From: Acidobacteriota bacterium
GTDB taxonomy: Bacteria; Acidobacteriota; Blastocatellia; Chloracidobacteriales; JADJPF01
Assembly: GCA_016213785.1 (NCBI GenBank)
Contig: JACQZQ010000008.1
Coordinates: 62,001-126,000 of the forward strand
Length of the DNA: 64,000 bases
Reading direction: 5' to 3'
Of the stretch, positions 19,057 to 27,025 are shown piece by piece. The notes under the pieces are model-generated. The model made no database searches. It was not told the DNA's origin and saw only the letters and a program-made list of their open reading frames with translations. How positions within the stretch are numbered: position 1 is the stretch's first letter; each line of letters begins with the position of its first letter. The translations under genes and the position numbers were made by a program.

Positions 19057-19839
19057 ATGTATGAAAATATAACTTTAGTAAAAGAAAATTCTATTGCCTG
19101 GCTTACACTTAATCGACCAGATAAACTAAATGCTTTAGTTGGCACAGCACGGGAAGAGATTTTAGACGCTTTAACTAGCTTAGAAAAAGACAATAATACC
19201 AAAGCCATTTGTATCACAGGTGCAGGTAAAGGTTTTTGTGCTGGCGGTGATATAAATTATATGGCTAGTCTTCAAAAAGATAATGACCTAGAGGCTTTTA
19301 AGAAATTATTAGAAAGCGGTCGTCAGATTGTTACTAAAGTTAGAATGCTTGAAAAACCTGTAGTAGCAATGATTAATGGAGTTGCAGCAGGTGCAGGACT
19401 AAATTTAGCTCTTGCTAGTGATATTCGTATTGCATCATCTTCAGCGCGCTTTAGCCAAGCTTTTATTAAAATAGGACTTCATCCTGATTGGGGTGGAACA
19501 TTTTTTCTTCCTCGCCTAATAGGCACTGCCCGTGCCTGTGAAATGATTTTTACTGGTGATGTATTTGATGCCGAAACTGCTTATCAATTTGGACTGGTTA
19601 ATAAAGTTGTTTCTGATAATGAGTTACAAACAAAAACCCAAGAGCTTTTACAAAAACTTGTTTCTCGCCCTTCTAGAGCCTTAGCTCTAGCTAAACGCGC
19701 TATCTACCAAGGTATTGAACATAGTCTATCTCAAGCACTTGATTATGAAACTCTTGCTCAGAGAGAATGCTTTGAATCTGAAAACGCTAAAGAAGGTATC
19801 CAAGCTTTTCTTGAGCGACGCGATCCTAAATTTAAATAG
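19057..19839 (+). CDS. Enoyl-CoA hydratase/isomerase family protein (PaaG/isomerase-like)
   Basis: 260 residues, a full crotonase fold. The CoA/oxyanion motif GKGFCAGGDINYM is near residue 55-65, and the second is GVAAGAGLNLALASDIRIA. In the catalytic region it reads SQAFIKIGLHPDWGGTFFLPRL. The two Glu residues of true hydratases (as in GGCE and QPEINLG of the second crotonase in this operon) are absent; a single acidic residue (Asp in HPDWGG) remains, as in PaaG-type isomerases. So isomerisation or ring chemistry is more likely than hydration. It is first in the cluster with a phosphatase, a 3-hydroxyacyl-CoA dehydrogenase and a second crotonase. Confidence 0.88.
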   Translation: MYENITLVKENSIAWLTLNRPDKLNALVGTAREEILDALTSLEKDNNTKAICITGAGKGFCAGGDINYMASLQKDNDLEAFKKLLESGRQIVTKVRMLEKPVVAMINGVAAGAGLNLALASDIRIASSSARFSQAFIKIGLHPDWGGTFFLPRLIGTARACEMIFTGDVFDAETAYQFGLVNKVVSDNELQTKTQELLQKLVSRPSRALALAKRAIYQGIEHSLSQALDYETLAQRECFESENAKEGIQAFLERRDPKFK

Positions 19840-19849
19840 GTAATTTGTA

Positions 19850-20308
19850 ATGGCAATACATTTTAATAGAATCCTCCCCAACCTTTATGTTGGGACTGTC
19901 CCAAAAACCTTTGATGATGTTGAAAGACTAATCCGTGAGGCAGGTATTAGCGCTGTAATTAACCTACAAACAGACGATGATTTTGAATGGTATCAAGTCG
20001 ATTGGCCGAAAATTCAACAATATTATGAAAAACGCAATATAGAATTTGTACGTAAGCCAGTACAAGACTTTCAATTAGAAGACCTAAGAGATAAATTACC
20101 TGATTGTGCCAAAGTTGTAGATGACTTTGCTCATAATGGGCATATCATCTACTTACATTGTACCGCAGGAATTAACCGCTCCCCAACTGTAGCCATAGGC
20201 TACTTATATAGCTATCTTGGCTATGATATGGAAACAGCTATTAGAACTGTAAAAGGAAGCCGTGTTTGTGACCCTTACCTAGAAGCTCTTTATCTAGCAA
20301 AATTTTAA
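19850..20308 (+). CDS. Dual-specificity/tyrosine-type phosphatase
   Basis: 152 residues, a single cysteine-phosphatase domain. The signature loop HCTAGINRSPT (HC-x5-R) is near residue 102, with the general-acid Asp probably in the PVQDFQLEDL region. The N-terminus (ILPNLYVGTVPKTFDDVERL) and the CTAG loop resemble the laforin/SEX4 type of dual-specificity phosphatase, which act on phosphoglucans, but a protein substrate is equally possible. It starts 10 bp after the crotonase stop and ends 18 bp before the dehydrogenase, so it is inside a fatty-acyl-CoA operon, an odd place for it. It could counteract the Hanks kinases encoded in this window. Confidence 0.87.
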   Translation: MAIHFNRILPNLYVGTVPKTFDDVERLIREAGISAVINLQTDDDFEWYQVDWPKIQQYYEKRNIEFVRKPVQDFQLEDLRDKLPDCAKVVDDFAHNGHIIYLHCTAGINRSPTVAIGYLYSYLGYDMETAIRTVKGSRVCDPYLEALYLAKF

Positions 20309-20326
20309 TTATTTTAGAGGATTTTT

Positions 20327-21175
20327 ATGATTGATGTTATTAGTGTATTAGGCGCAGGAACTATGGGACATGGTATTGCTCAAGTTGCTGCTATGGCAGG
20401 TTATCAAGTCTATTTGTTTGATATTAAAGAAGAACTTGTTACACGTGGTTTTAACAGTATTAAAAATAACCTTGATAAAGGTGTGGAAAAAGGTAAAGTT
20501 ACTAGTGAAGCCCGCGACAAAGCTCTAGCTAATATAAAAACTACTACTATTTTATCTGATGCCGCTTCACCTTCAAACTTAGTTATTGAAGCTGTTCCAG
20601 AACTACTAGAACTTAAACGTAGTATATTTGCTAGGTTAGATGAATTTTGCTCACCAAGCACAATTCTTGCTACTAATACTTCTTCTTTAAGCATTAAAGA
20701 TATTGCATCTTCTACTAAACGGCCTCAGCAAGTCTTAGGAATGCATTTCTTTAACCCAGTTCATATAATGAAACTCTTAGAAGTTGTTTATACTGAAGAA
20801 ACCTCTCAAGTTACTATAAACACGACTCTAGAAATCAGTCGTCATTTAGGTAAAGAACCTATCTTAGTTAAAGATAGCCCAGGCTTTGCTTCGAGTCGCT
20901 TAGGTATTACTCTAGGTCTTGAAGCTATGAGAATGCTACAACAAGGTGTTGCTAGTGCTGCTGATATTGATAAAGCAATGGAACTAGGTTACAACCACCC
21001 TATGGGACCGCTAAAACTAACAGACCTTGTAGGTTTAGATGTCCGTCTAAATATCGCCGATTATCTATTCTCTACTCTAGGCAGCGAAGTATTCCGCGCT
21101 CCTGAAATCCTACGCCAAAAAGTTGCAGAGGGTAAATTAGGTAAAAAATCTGGCGAAGGCTTCTATAAATGGTAA
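20327..21175 (+). CDS. 3-hydroxybutyryl-CoA / 3-hydroxyacyl-CoA dehydrogenase
   Basis: 282 residues, the length of the short bacterial Hbd enzymes. The N-terminal NAD motif VLGAGTMGHGIAQVAAMAG is followed by catalytic-region landmarks TNTSSLSIKDIA, GMHFFNPVHIMKLLEVV (the His of the catalytic pair) and DSPGFASSRLG. The C-terminal domain (YNHPMGPLKLTDLVGLDV) is complete. It oxidises 3-hydroxyacyl-CoA with NAD, or runs in reverse. GAGG precedes the ATG. With the two crotonases it provides two consecutive beta-oxidation steps; no thiolase or acyl-CoA dehydrogenase is in the window. Confidence 0.95.
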   Translation: MIDVISVLGAGTMGHGIAQVAAMAGYQVYLFDIKEELVTRGFNSIKNNLDKGVEKGKVTSEARDKALANIKTTTILSDAASPSNLVIEAVPELLELKRSIFARLDEFCSPSTILATNTSSLSIKDIASSTKRPQQVLGMHFFNPVHIMKLLEVVYTEETSQVTINTTLEISRHLGKEPILVKDSPGFASSRLGITLGLEAMRMLQQGVASAADIDKAMELGYNHPMGPLKLTDLVGLDVRLNIADYLFSTLGSEVFRAPEILRQKVAEGKLGKKSGEGFYKW

Positions 21176-21218
21176 CTCTTTCTATACTAAAACAAATTAA
21201 TTTTATGGAGAAATTTTA

Positions 21219-21995
21219 ATGTACGAAAATATTATCTTAGAAATTCAAGGCCGTGTTGGGTTTATTCGTGTCAACCGCCCTAAAAAACTTAATGCTCTTA
21301 ATATACCTACCCGTGAAGAAATTCTTAAAGCTCTAGATGAATTAGGAAAAAATAATGATGTTAGAGTAGTTATCTTTACTGGTACTGGCGAAAAAGCTTT
21401 TATTGCTGGTGCCGATATCTCTGAATTTGAAGGCCGTACCGCTCTTGACCAACGTAGTGTAATGCGTGCTACTCGTATGTTTGATGCCTTCTCAGAATTT
21501 CCTAAACCTGTAATCGCTATGATTAATGGCTTTTGCTTAGGTGGTGGTTGTGAAGCTGCTTTAAGCTGTGATATTAGAATTGCATCTGATAATGCAAAGT
21601 TTGGTCAACCAGAGATAAACCTTGGAATTATTCCTGGCGGTGGTGGCACACAACGTCTAACCCGCTTAGTTGGCGAAGGTAAAGCCATGGAATTAATTTT
21701 AACTGGCGATATGATTGATGCAGCTGAAGCAAAAGCTATTGGCTTAGTTAATCATGTAGTTGCTTTTGCCGAACTTGAGCAATTTACCCTAGCAATGGCT
21801 AATAAAATGGCAGAAAAAAGCCCAATAGCTTTACAAATGGGTAAAGAGTCCGTTAAAAACGCTTCACGTATGAACATCCGCGAAGGCTTAGATCAAGAAA
21901 TAGACCTATTTGCACTTTGCTTTTCTAGCGCCGACAAAGAAGAAGGCGTAAAAGCCTTTCTAGAAAAACGCAAACCCGAATTTACCGGAAAATAA
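21219..21995 (+). CDS. Enoyl-CoA hydratase (crotonase)
   Basis: 258 residues. Both catalytic Glu residues of true hydratases are in place, in CLGGGCEAALSCDIRIAS and in FGQPEINLGIIPGGGGTQRL, and the oxyanion motif AFIAGADISEF is near residue 62. It hydrates trans-2-enoyl-CoA to 3-hydroxyacyl-CoA, the step before the dehydrogenase encoded just upstream. GGAG precedes the ATG. It is the last gene of the run; the REP-like palindrome begins 12 bp after its stop. Confidence 0.95.
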   Translation: MYENIILEIQGRVGFIRVNRPKKLNALNIPTREEILKALDELGKNNDVRVVIFTGTGEKAFIAGADISEFEGRTALDQRSVMRATRMFDAFSEFPKPVIAMINGFCLGGGCEAALSCDIRIASDNAKFGQPEINLGIIPGGGGTQRLTRLVGEGKAMELILTGDMIDAAEAKAIGLVNHVVAFAELEQFTLAMANKMAEKSPIALQMGKESVKNASRMNIREGLDQEIDLFALCFSSADKEEGVKAFLEKRKPEFTGK

Positions 21996-22007
21996 AATAA
22001 TAATTTC

Positions 22008-22037
22008 GTTGGGGCAGACACATAGGTCTGCCCCAAC
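22008..22037. repeat. REP-like palindrome upstream of the RAYT transposase
   Basis: GTTGGGGCAGAC (22008-22019) and GTCTGCCCCAAC (22026-22037) form a perfect 12-bp stem with the 6-nt loop ACATAG. It is GC-rich against an AT-rich background and sits 74 bp before a RAYT gene, whose enzymes act on such palindromes. A related copy in opposite orientation lies inside the RAYT ORF. Confidence 0.8.
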
Positions 22038-22112
22038 TCTAGGAATAAATAAAAGATGCCCCAACTCTAGGAATAAATAAAAGATGCCCCAACTCTAGGA
22101 ATAAATAAAGAT
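22030..22112 (+). repeat. Three tandem 28-bp repeats carrying a ribosome-binding site and start codon
   Basis: GCCCCAACTCTAGGAATAAATAAAAGAT occurs at 22030-22057 and 22058-22085, and again at 22086-22112 with one A missing. Each unit contains AGGAATAAATAAA(A)GATG, a Shine-Dalgarno with an ATG (formed across the junction with the next unit). The last ATG is the RAYT start. Confidence 0.9.
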
Positions 22113-22767
22113 GAAATATAATCCAGAGATTCATCATCGTAAGTCAATTAGATTAAAAGGTTATGATTACTCGCAAGCAGGTGCTTATTTTCTTACCTTT
22201 TGTGTGCAAGACAGGGAACATTTGTTTGGAGAAGTTATAAATAGTGAGATGAAATTAAATGATGCTGGATTGATGGTTGACAAATGGTACCTTGAGTTAG
22301 AAAACAAATTTCCAGATATTCGATGTGGCGAGCATATCGTTATGCCCAACCATTTCCATTGTATTGTAATTAACGTAGGTAACAAATCAAGTTACATAGA
22401 GGACACAAAAAATCACGCGGGGGATACGAATCACGCGGGGGATACGAATCACGCGGGTGTAGGGGCAGACCTACGTGTCTGCCCTAATACTACCACGTGG
22501 GGTGAACACACAAATTCGTCGTTATATAGAGTAGTTCAGTGGTTTAAGACCATGACGACAAATCATTATATTCAAGGTGTAAAAAAATCAAATTGGAAGC
22601 CGTTTAATGGTAGGTTGTGGCAACGCAATTATTATGAGCGAATAGTACGTGATGAGAAGGCATACTATCAGATAGCTAAATATATATTAAATAACCCTAT
22701 TAAATGGGATAAGAGCAATGTATTTTATGTAACCTGGAATGGTTTATTTATTGAAGTTATTAAATAA
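22111..22767 (+). CDS. REP-associated tyrosine transposase (RAYT, Y1_Tnp HUH family)
   Basis: 218 residues. The N-terminus HHRKSIRLKGYDYSQAGAYF and the HUH motif MPNHFHCIV (about residues 77-85) are typical of RAYTs. The Tyr nucleophile region reads RNYYERIVRDEKAYYQIAKY, followed by the ILNNP signature. These IS200/IS605-related single-strand transposases act on REP hairpins. Residues about 101-131 are an insertion: three NHAGDT-type repeats and GADLRVCPN, the latter being a REP palindrome translated in frame. The insert sits between the HUH half and the Tyr half, where loops vary, so the protein may still fold. The ATG is provided by a tandem repeat. It separates the acyl-CoA operon from the AtuA-like gene. 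Confidence 0.88.
   Translation: MKYNPEIHHRKSIRLKGYDYSQAGAYFLTFCVQDREHLFGEVINSEMKLNDAGLMVDKWYLELENKFPDIRCGEHIVMPNHFHCIVINVGNKSSYIEDTKNHAGDTNHAGDTNHAGVGADLRVCPNTTTWGEHTNSSLYRVVQWFKTMTTNHYIQGVKKSNWKPFNGRLWQRNYYERIVRDEKAYYQIAKYILNNPIKWDKSNVFYVTWNGLFIEVIK
22411..22457 (+). repeat. 18-bp in-frame tandem repeat inside the RAYT ORF
   Basis: AATCACGCGGGGGATACG occurs twice in tandem (22411-22428, 22429-22446), followed by a partial third copy, AATCACGCGGG. The 18-bp period keeps the frame and gives NHAGDT-NHAGDT-NHAG. It is GC-rich and unlike the surrounding coding sequence. Confidence 0.9.
22463..22484. repeat. Inverted REP-like palindrome embedded in the RAYT ORF
   Basis: GGGCAGAC (22463-22470), loop CTACGT, GTCTGCCC (22477-22484). 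Its reverse complement matches the upstream palindrome at 22008-22037 through the stem, with one difference in the loop. It is translated as part of GADLRVCPN. Confidence 0.85.
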
Positions 22768-22786
22768 AATTAAAAGGTAAAAAGAG

Positions 22787-24148
22787 ATGAAAACTATTAG
22801 GATTGCAAATGGTCAAGGCTTTTGGGGAGATTCTCTAGAGGCTCCTGTAAGACAAGTTGAAGGAGGGCCAATTGATTATTTAGTATTAGATTACCTAGCA
22901 GAAATTACCATGTCGATTATGCAAAAACAGCGTGCTAGAGATCCTAAACTTGGATATGCGCGTGATTTTGTGCCTTTAATGGAGAGGATTTTACCTCAAT
23001 GTTTAGAGCGTAACATCAAAGTGATTGCTAATGCTGGAGGAGTAAATCCTCGTGGTTGTGCTGAAGCGGTTTTGGCTGTTGCTAATAAGTTGGGTTTAGG
23101 GGATAGAGTCAAAATAGGTATTGTTGCTGGTGATGATATTATGGGGTCACTAGATGAATTGCTTGCAAGTGGGGTTGAGCTACGTAATATGGACACAAAT
23201 GAAGTACTTTCAAGCATAAGACCTCAAATTCAAAGCGCTAATGTTTACTTTGGAGCTTGGCCTATTGTTGATGCCTTAAAACAAGGTGCGCAAGTGATTA
23301 TTACTGGTAGGTGTACTGATACAGGTTTAACTCTTGCACCAATGATTTATGAGTTTGGTTGGGGTGAAAATGATTGGGATAGGCTTGCAGCAGGAACGAT
23401 TGCAGGACATTCTATTGAGTGTGGCGCTCAAGCATCAGGGGGGAACTGTCAAGTTGATTGGGAGAATATTCCTGATTTGGCTAATGTAGGCTATCCAATT
23501 ATAGAAGCTAGTGAGGATGGCACTTTTCTTATTACTAAGCACTCTAACACAGGTGGTAGGATAACTTCTGCTGTAGTTAAAGAGCAACTTGTTTATGAAA
23601 TGGGTGATCCTGTTAGTTATATTACTCCTGATTGTGTAGCGGATTTTACTAGTATTCAATTAGAAGACCTAGGAAATGATCGAGTAAAATTCTTTGGTAT
23701 TAAGGGATATCCTGCTACAGAGCTTTATAAAGTTTCTATTAGCTATGAGTTTGGTTATAAGGCTGTAGGGTCACTAGTTTATGCTTGGCCGGATGCTTAT
23801 AAAAAAGCTAAAGCAGCAGATAAAATTTTAAGAGCTAGACTAGATTCCTTAGGTTTAAGGTTTGATGAAATATTAACAGAGTTTGTTGGTGTAGATGCTT
23901 GTCATGGTATAGAGCTTTCAGGTGAGCCTAGTTCTGAGATTGCAGAAATTCAGATGCGTGTAGGTGTGCGAGGCGCTAATAAAGCAGATATTGAACGTTT
24001 TACTAAAGAACTTGCGCCACTAGTTTTAACTGGGCCTCCTACTGTAACAGGTTTTGCTGGGGGTCGTCCAAAAGTAGAGGAAATTGTAGCTTATTGGCCT
24101 GCGCTTATGCCTAAGTCTTGTATTAGTCCTAAGGTAGAGATAATTTAG
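22787..24148 (+). CDS. AtuA-like / DUF1446 family protein
   Basis: 453 residues, usual length for this family. The N-terminus [20 protein letters not shown] and the segments [33 protein letters not shown] and [16 protein letters not shown] are characteristic. The family includes AtuA, needed in acyclic terpene (citronellol/geraniol) use in Pseudomonas, where it is linked to a biotin-dependent geranyl-CoA carboxylase; its reaction is not known. Here no carboxylase is adjacent, although acyl-CoA genes lie 0.8 kb upstream, separated by the RAYT insertion. Before that insertion it may have been part of the same operon. Its stop codon overlaps the stop of the convergent phosphoesterase by 2 bases. 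Confidence 0.85.
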   Translation: MKTIRIANGQGFWGDSLEAPVRQVEGGPIDYLVLDYLAEITMSIMQKQRARDPKLGYARDFVPLMERILPQCLERNIKVIANAGGVNPRGCAEAVLAVANKLGLGDRVKIGIVAGDDIMGSLDELLASGVELRNMDTNEVLSSIRPQIQSANVYFGAWPIVDALKQGAQVIITGRCTDTGLTLAPMIYEFGWGENDWDRLAAGTIAGHSIECGAQASGGNCQVDWENIPDLANVGYPIIEASEDGTFLITKHSNTGGRITSAVVKEQLVYEMGDPVSYITPDCVADFTSIQLEDLGNDRVKFFGIKGYPATELYKVSISYEFGYKAVGSLVYAWPDAYKKAKAADKILRARLDSLGLRFDEILTEFVGVDACHGIELSGEPSSEIAEIQMRVGVRGANKADIERFTKELAPLVLTGPPTVTGFAGGRPKVEEIVAYWPALMPKSCISPKVEII

Positions 24149-24918
24149 CCTTCTATTTCATCTGACCAAATTAGCTTTATAGTTGGTTTTTCGCGGTTAA
24201 TGCGCTCTCTTGGATAGGAGAGCGCATTTTGTATATAGCGAATTCCCTTAATAGTAACATCCCAATTCATATGACTATGACCAAAAATATGAATGGTTGA
24301 GTTAACTGCTCTTATTTGTTTGTCTAAATGTATAGAGCCTGCAACTTGAGGAAGTGCCTTAAATCTTAACCATTCTCGACTAGGTAGAAGTTCTCTTCTA
24401 GGGAGAAAATGAGAAAATGAAATTACTTTTTTAGAGTAGGGTTTGATGTATTTTTGGTTTAAGCTTAAAAAATAGTTAGCAATAGAGTTAATATTTTCAG
24501 GCCATTTGCAAAAATAAAAATCTGACCAAGAATCTAAGCGATCTAGATTAGGGTCTTCATCAATATCGAATTCTTTTTCATACCATGAAAATAACGGAAT
24601 TATTACAAAATTTTCTAGTTCAAGAGGGCTAGTGTTAACATCTATATGCTTACATAATTCAATGATAGTAAAAAACTTATCTAAAGAGTGATGACCCTCT
24701 CCTCTAATCCATAACTCATGATTGCCTGGAACATAAAATAGAAATTTAAATTTTGCACGAAGTAGCTCTAATGTATTTTTAATTAAGTCTATATTATGAC
24801 CAATATCACCAGCTACAATTAGGACATCATTTTGATAGAGTGTAGAAGAGAGGCCTTTAAGTAGCAGCCAATTATCTCTAAAGTCGGTGTGAAGGTCAGA
24901 TGTAGCAAAAATTCGCAT
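24145..24918 (-). CDS. Calcineurin-like metallophosphoesterase
   Basis: 257 residues, cytosolic (no signal peptide). All metal-binding motifs are visible: ATSDLHTDF (D-x-H) at residues 4-12, VAGDIGHN (GD), YVPGNHELW (GNHE) and FGHSHMNWD (GHxH) near the C-terminus. These chelate the dinuclear metal centre of calcineurin-like phosphoesterases. The substrate cannot be read from sequence. The last four bases of the convergent AtuA-like gene overlap its 3' end, so neither gene has room for a private terminator. Upstream, on the other strand, lies the tRNA-Gly promoter. Confidence 0.9.
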   Translation of the reverse strand: MRIFATSDLHTDFRDNWLLLKGLSSTLYQNDVLIVAGDIGHNIDLIKNTLELLRAKFKFLFYVPGNHELWIRGEGHHSLDKFFTIIELCKHIDVNTSPLELENFVIIPLFSWYEKEFDIDEDPNLDRLDSWSDFYFCKWPENINSIANYFLSLNQKYIKPYSKKVISFSHFLPRRELLPSREWLRFKALPQVAGSIHLDKQIRAVNSTIHIFGHSHMNWDVTIKGIRYIQNALSYPRERINREKPTIKLIWSDEIEG

Positions 24919-24924
24919 AATGAG

Positions 24925-24953
24925 TTGACGTAGGAAAATGATTTTGTTAGATT
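24925..24953 (+). promoter_or_regulatory. Promoter for tRNA-Gly
   Basis: A -35 TTGACG (24925-24930), a 17-bp spacer and a -10-like TAGATT (24948-24953). The mature tRNA begins 11 nt after the -10, so the transcript would have almost no leader. Confidence 0.55.
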
Positions 24954-24963
24954 ACAGCCAAAT

Positions 24964-25035
24964 GCGGGTGTAACTCAATGGTAGAGTGTCAGCTTCCCAA
25001 GCTGAAAGTTGTGGGTTCGATCCCCATCACCCGCT
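24964..25035 (+). tRNA. tRNA-Gly (anticodon CCC)
   Basis: A 72-nt cloverleaf. Acceptor GCGGGTG/CACCCGC (7 bp), D arm ACTC-AATGGTA-GAGT, anticodon arm TCAGC-TTCCCAA-GCTGA giving anticodon CCC, a 5-nt variable region, and T arm GTGGG-TTCGATC-CCCAT with one G-U closing pair. The discriminator is T and the 3' CCA is not encoded. It reads GGG codons. It is a stand-alone gene with its own promoter, between a phosphoesterase and an SDR gene, both transcribed the other way. No attachment-site repeat or integrase is near it. Confidence 0.97.
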
Positions 25036-25068
25036 TTAACATATTAAGGATAGAATCTTAAATACTCA

Positions 25069-25860
25069 TTACATTATTCCTTTTACAAAACCTCCATCAA
25101 CTGCAAGTGTTGTCCCATTAATATAACTAGCCCGTTCGGATGCAAGAAAAACAGCATAATCTGCAATTTCTTCTGCTTTAGCTAAACGGCCTACTGGAAT
25201 ATCCGTTTCCCATTGTTTAATAAGTTGTTCTTTAGAAATATCAGATGCTTTAGAGCGAATGCTGATTAGTTCTTGAAGTCTTTCAGTTATTGTAAATCCA
25301 GGGCAAATATTATTAACTAATATATTATCTTTACCTAATTCATTAGCTAAGCTTTTAGCTAATGCAATAACTCCTGCTCTTAGAGTATTTGAGAGAATTA
25401 AATCATTCATAGGTTGTTTTACTGCGATAGAAGTAATATTAATTATTCGCCCCCATTTTCTAGCTTGCATATGTGGAATTACTTGACGACAGGCATTAAC
25501 AACACTCATTAAGATTAAGTCAATACTTGGTTGCCAGGCTTCTAGAGGGGTAGTTTGAAATTTGGTAGAGGGTGGCCCGCCAGAGTTATTAACCAAGATA
25601 TCTATACGACCAAAACTTGCTACAGCTTGGTTAACAAGCCGCTCTATGTCGCTAGCTTTGGTAACATCAGCAGTTAAAGCTAAAACCTCAGTTTTATATT
25701 GTTCCTTAAGCTGAGAAGCTGTTTTTTCTAAAGTTTCCGTATTGCGAGCAGAAATTACTAAAGAGGCTCCTTCTGCTGCAAGGCCACAAGCTATTGCTTT
25801 ACCAATACCTTGACTTGCACCAGTCACTATTGCTAAACGTCCTTTTAATCCTAAATCCAT
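25069..25860 (-). CDS. SDR family oxidoreductase lacking the canonical Tyr/Lys
   Basis: 263 residues. The NAD(P) motif TGASQGIGKAIA (residues 13-24) and NNSGG (NNAG-type) are normal, and Ser144 is in NITSIAVKQP. The Y-x3-K pair expected 13 and 17 residues later is replaced by Ser157 and Arg161 (LILSNTLRAG). A subgroup of SDRs resembling 3-oxoacyl-ACP reductases carries this LSNxxRA pattern, so it is a lineage feature, not a sequencing error. The C-terminus (YINGTTLAVDGGFVKGIM) is intact. Enzymatic activity is uncertain; it may use another acid or have a binding role. The gene is monocistronic, downstream of nothing obvious on its strand. Confidence 0.87.
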   Translation of the reverse strand: MDLGLKGRLAIVTGASQGIGKAIACGLAAEGASLVISARNTETLEKTASQLKEQYKTEVLALTADVTKASDIERLVNQAVASFGRIDILVNNSGGPPSTKFQTTPLEAWQPSIDLILMSVVNACRQVIPHMQARKWGRIINITSIAVKQPMNDLILSNTLRAGVIALAKSLANELGKDNILVNNICPGFTITERLQELISIRSKASDISKEQLIKQWETDIPVGRLAKAEEIADYAVFLASERASYINGTTLAVDGGFVKGIM

Positions 25861-26074
25861 AAATTCTCCTAAGTTTTTGTTTAGAATCTTAGCTTAGAAA
25901 TAGTGCCCAGCAAAGACTATGGTTACAAACTATTGCTTAAATTTTCTAACTAAAACTGTTTGACCATATAGAAAAATTAAAAATTTTTCCAAAAATTCAG
26001 ACTTTTTTTCAACTCATTTCTTCTAATAAACAGAAAGTTAACTTAATTTCTAATGGTATATTATGGAGGTATTT

Positions 26075-26914
26075 ATGCGTATTATTATAATTTCTTTTTT
26101 TATAGCTTGTTTAAGCTTAGTCTTTTCTTTATCTATATTTACACATAAAACAAATGCTCAAGGTGCTGAAGTGTTTGCTACAGATGCTAGGCCAGTAAAT
26201 GCTAGTTTTATAATTGAAGGTGTAGAACGTAACGCAATAATTTTTCCTAGCTCAAGGGATTCTTCTAGTTTAGGTGCTCCACTAGTTTTTGTTTTTCATG
26301 GTCATGGGGGTAGTGCAAAGAATGCAGCACAAAAATTCCGTATTCATGAGCTTTGGCCTGAGGCTGTAGTGGCTTATATGCAAGGGCTAACAGGTATTCC
26401 AGGTATTACTGATCCTGAGGGTAAAAAAACTGGGTGGCAAAAAGATCCTGGTGAAGCAAATGATCGTGATCTTAAATTTGTTGATGTAGCTTTAGATCAA
26501 ATCCTTAGACAATATAGAGTTGATCCTAGTAAAGTTTATGCTTTAGGTCATTCTAATGGCGGGCGTTTTACTAATGTAATTTGGCATGAAAGGGACGAAA
26601 AATTTGCTGCATTTTGTTCTGCTAGTGGTCAAGGGGGTACTTTAATACCTACAAATACACCTAAATCAATTCTTATTATTGCTGGTGAAAATGATTCTTT
26701 AGTACCTTATACAAATCAATTATTAAGTGTAGAAGCTACTCGTAGATTACTGCAAACAGATCCTAGTAAAGCTGTTAAAAAAGGTTTTGCTAGTATAGAA
26801 CCTGGTGTCGATGGTCTAGAGCTTGGTACTTATTTACATCCAGGTGGACATGAATTTCCCCAAAAAGCTCTACCATTAGCAGTAATGTTTTTTCAAAGAC
26901 ATACCAACCGTTAA
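26075..26914 (+). CDS. Secreted alpha/beta-hydrolase, PHB depolymerase/feruloyl esterase-like (LpqC type)
   Basis: 279 residues from the ATG at 26075, preferred over the track start because GGAGG lies six bases upstream. MRIIIISFFIACLSLVFSLS is a signal peptide. The oxyanion region LVFVFHGHGGSAKN, the nucleophile elbow GHSNGGRFTN, the Asp in IAGENDSLVPY and the His in HPGGHEFPQKA complete the catalytic triad. The family cleaves esters such as short polyhydroxyalkanoates, feruloyl or acetyl groups on plant polymers; the substrate here is unknown. It has its own terminator, and no carbohydrate-active genes are adjacent. Confidence 0.87.
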   Translation: MRIIIISFFIACLSLVFSLSIFTHKTNAQGAEVFATDARPVNASFIIEGVERNAIIFPSSRDSSSLGAPLVFVFHGHGGSAKNAAQKFRIHELWPEAVVAYMQGLTGIPGITDPEGKKTGWQKDPGEANDRDLKFVDVALDQILRQYRVDPSKVYALGHSNGGRFTNVIWHERDEKFAAFCSASGQGGTLIPTNTPKSILIIAGENDSLVPYTNQLLSVEATRRLLQTDPSKAVKKGFASIEPGVDGLELGTYLHPGGHEFPQKALPLAVMFFQRHTNR

Positions 26915-26969
26915 ATAGAAAACTCTTTTTTAACTTAGTGGTTTCTCCTTGTAGTAAAATTAAGATTAG

Positions 26970-26999
26970 AAAGGTACAGTAAGACGCTGTACCTTTTTT
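26970..26999 (+). terminator. Intrinsic terminator after the esterase gene
   Basis: AAAGGTACAG / CTGTACCTTT, a perfect 10-bp stem with a 7-nt loop, followed by a T-run. It lies between the esterase (+) and the epimerase (-); the A-run before the stem may let it work in both directions. Confidence 0.9.
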
Positions 27000-27025
27000 A
27001 TTTACTAAAGAATTTTCTATAAAGG

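Noticed and set aside
24964-25035. tRNA-Gly as an integration site for a mobile element
   Set aside because: No duplicated tRNA 3' end and no integrase lie nearby; the xerC-like gene is 11 kb away in a housekeeping run.
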